NCBI GenBank assembly: GCA_963719885.1
Contig: CAVRDP010000014.1
Location: 186,001-250,000 of the forward strand
DNA: 64,000 nt
Source: JANXQG01 sp963719885
Lineage (GTDB): Bacteria; Planctomycetota; Planctomycetia; Pirellulales; Thermoguttaceae
Direction of reading: 5' to 3'
Below are positions 63,059 to 64,000 of this stretch, piece by piece. The notes below the pieces were generated by a model. The model saw only the letters and a program-made list of their open reading frames with translations. It made no database searches and was not told the origin of the DNA. A program made the position numbers and the translations under genes. The stretch's first letter is position 1. Each line of letters starts with the position of its first letter.

Positions 63059-63565
63059 TGCTCAGTTCGCCCCTTTTTCCAAGAATAGGGAATCTTCTCG
63101 ACGACAAACGCGTTGGCCAGCACGGGTGCTTTCAGCGGAAGCGCGTTCAAGAAGGGAACGTGATAGTCGGTCACTTCCACCGGTTTCGGCGTCCAATTTT
63201 CCCGCACCCCTTCGATGATCAAAACCCTCTTGGTTGAGGGGTTGTACGTAAAGGTAAAAGGCATCGGCCCGGCAAACTTGCGGGCTTCTTTCCAATCAGC
63301 GAAAGGCGAATGTTCGGGAAAGGGCAACGTCCTCCGCGTCAGTTCTGATCGTGACGCGAAAATCGGAACGCGTCGATCGCACCTCCAATTGGTGCTCCCC
63401 CTGCGTCTGCCGGATATCGGTGGTGCTGTAGTTGAAGATATCCAATGCCAGGCATTCGGGAATGAACGGCTGGAGGTCCTCTTTCGCGGCGGCAAAGGTC
63501 AATACGAGCGACCGTTCGAAAAACGCCTCGACGGCAAAGGGGTGGTTTTTCAAGAATGAAAGCAT
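63046..63565 (-). CDS. DUF2071 (YqjF-like) protein, internally shortened, frame break
   Basis: Starts MLSFLKNHPFAVEAFFERSL at 63565, 1 nt after the DoxX-like stop. AAAKEDLQPFIPECLALDIF is followed directly by NYSTTDIRQTQGEHQLEVRS, and after a frame break near 63310 by FADWKEARKFAGPMPFTFTY and VEVTDYHVPFLNALPLKAPV. About 173 residues compared with about 240 in the family; the missing stretch lies between ECLALDIF and NYSTTD (from memory of the family). It is probably a non-functional or much altered protein. Confidence 0.65.
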
Positions 63566-63566
63566 G

Positions 63567-63944
63567 CTACCTCGCTTTGGCGTTTCGATGCAACACAAAC
63601 TCGTTGTAATAAATCCCGATCATGAACAGTATCGCGAAAACCGAATTGAGCCTTCCCCAAAGCAACAAGTCGGGCGCAAGGAAGAACTCCAAAATGTTCA
63701 TGGTCCCCACGACCAGTATTTGTGTTGCCACATTGAGCCGGGATTGGATGCCGCTAATGACCCAGGCCGCCATGAAGATTTCAGCCACACCGATGGCCTT
63801 GGTCAGGATTCCCGCGTGTTCGGCGCCCAAAATCCGGGCCACGATTTGCTCGTGCCGGGGCACCAGGTTCAGCACTTTGCAGAATAGCCCGTTCGCGATC
63901 CAAACCATGGCCACGCAACACGTCAGGATTCGATGAATCGTCAT
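63567..63944 (-). CDS. DoxX-like membrane protein
   Basis: 125 residues with four hydrophobic segments (ILTCCVAMVWIANGLFCKVL; AIGVAEIFMAAWVISGI; ATQILVVGTMNILEFFLA; NSVFAILFMIGIYYNEFVL) and the motif LVPRHEQIVARILG, as in the DoxX-like family found next to DUF2071 proteins. Function unknown. It is the first gene of the DoxX-DUF2071-methyltransferase operon; the region beyond it to the window end (63945-64000) holds no gene. Confidence 0.82.
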   Translation of the reverse strand: MTIHRILTCCVAMVWIANGLFCKVLNLVPRHEQIVARILGAEHAGILTKAIGVAEIFMAAWVISGIQSRLNVATQILVVGTMNILEFFLAPDLLLWGRLNSVFAILFMIGIYYNEFVLHRNAKAR

Positions 63945-64000
63945 GTTTCAAAATCCAACGGTCTGCTCTATAATTCTCGGAGGGTAAGGCCGCACCGCTT

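Noticed and set aside
1..64000. tRNA or rRNA genes
   Set aside because: No cloverleaf or rRNA-like stretch was noticed in either strand; a covariance search could not be run.

Overview
The window looks like a chromosome segment of a planctomycete (Planctomycetota, probably Pirellulales-like). The evidence is the set of families rather than any one gene: an ECF sigma factor next to a Ser/Thr kinase fused to FGE-sulfatase and WD40 domains, a type I arylsulfatase with a CSPTR active site, large FGE-domain proteins, LRR proteins, and many palindromic repeats. GC content is high. Roughly 20 one-base frame breaks occur in otherwise conserved genes, so the assembly probably carries uncorrected indels. 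Most broken genes below should be read as intact genes with a sequence error unless stated otherwise.

Layout. (1) 1-10183, flagellar block: flgF-flgG-flgA-flgH on the minus strand (flgH runs off the left edge), then csrA, flagellin, fliD and fliS on the plus strand. (2) 10335-25967, minus strand: an array of long TPR proteins. Two end in an OGT/GT9-like glycosyltransferase domain and four in a PAPS-type sulfotransferase domain. With them are a DUF6165 gene, a GT4-type glycosyltransferase and a TPR-methyltransferase. Its position beside the flagellin and fliS genes suggests an island that decorates the flagellum or cell surface with sulfated glycans. (3) 26198-31377: arylsulfatase, Gly/Ala-rich exported protein and SnoaL-like secreted protein. 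(4) 31702-34499: KAS III-like enzyme and a FadL-type outer-membrane protein. (5) 34510-51125: a giant membrane protein with three FGE domains and a beta-propeller, small membrane proteins, an ISKra4-type insertion sequence that truncates a kinase gene, a kinase-FGE-WD40 receptor with its ECF sigma factor, and a very large polytopic membrane protein with zinc ribbons. (6) 51408-55663: HTH protein, PIN toxin-antitoxin pair, Rpn and ComM remnants, LRR and membrane proteins. (7) 55664-62285: sigma54-type regulator and histidine kinase, divergent HtrA protease, and an RpoD-family sigma factor. (8) 62300-63944: DoxX-like, DUF2071-like and SAM methyltransferase operon.

The most unusual signal is a tiny palindromic element of about 23 bp (GGGCACCATG - about 4 nt - CATGGTCGG, with compensating stem changes) present about ten times. 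Nine copies lie inside protein-coding genes (flgA twice, flgF, fliS, three TPR genes, the histidine kinase) without breaking the frame. Where paralogs allow comparison, the copy adds 6 or 20 codons. The tenth copy is nested inside a second palindrome upstream of the sigma factor gene. Other repeat families sit at gene ends: long inverted repeats, a 192-bp MITE-like palindrome, heptanucleotide tracts between the TPR genes, and repeats whose first bases supply the stop codon of the upstream gene.
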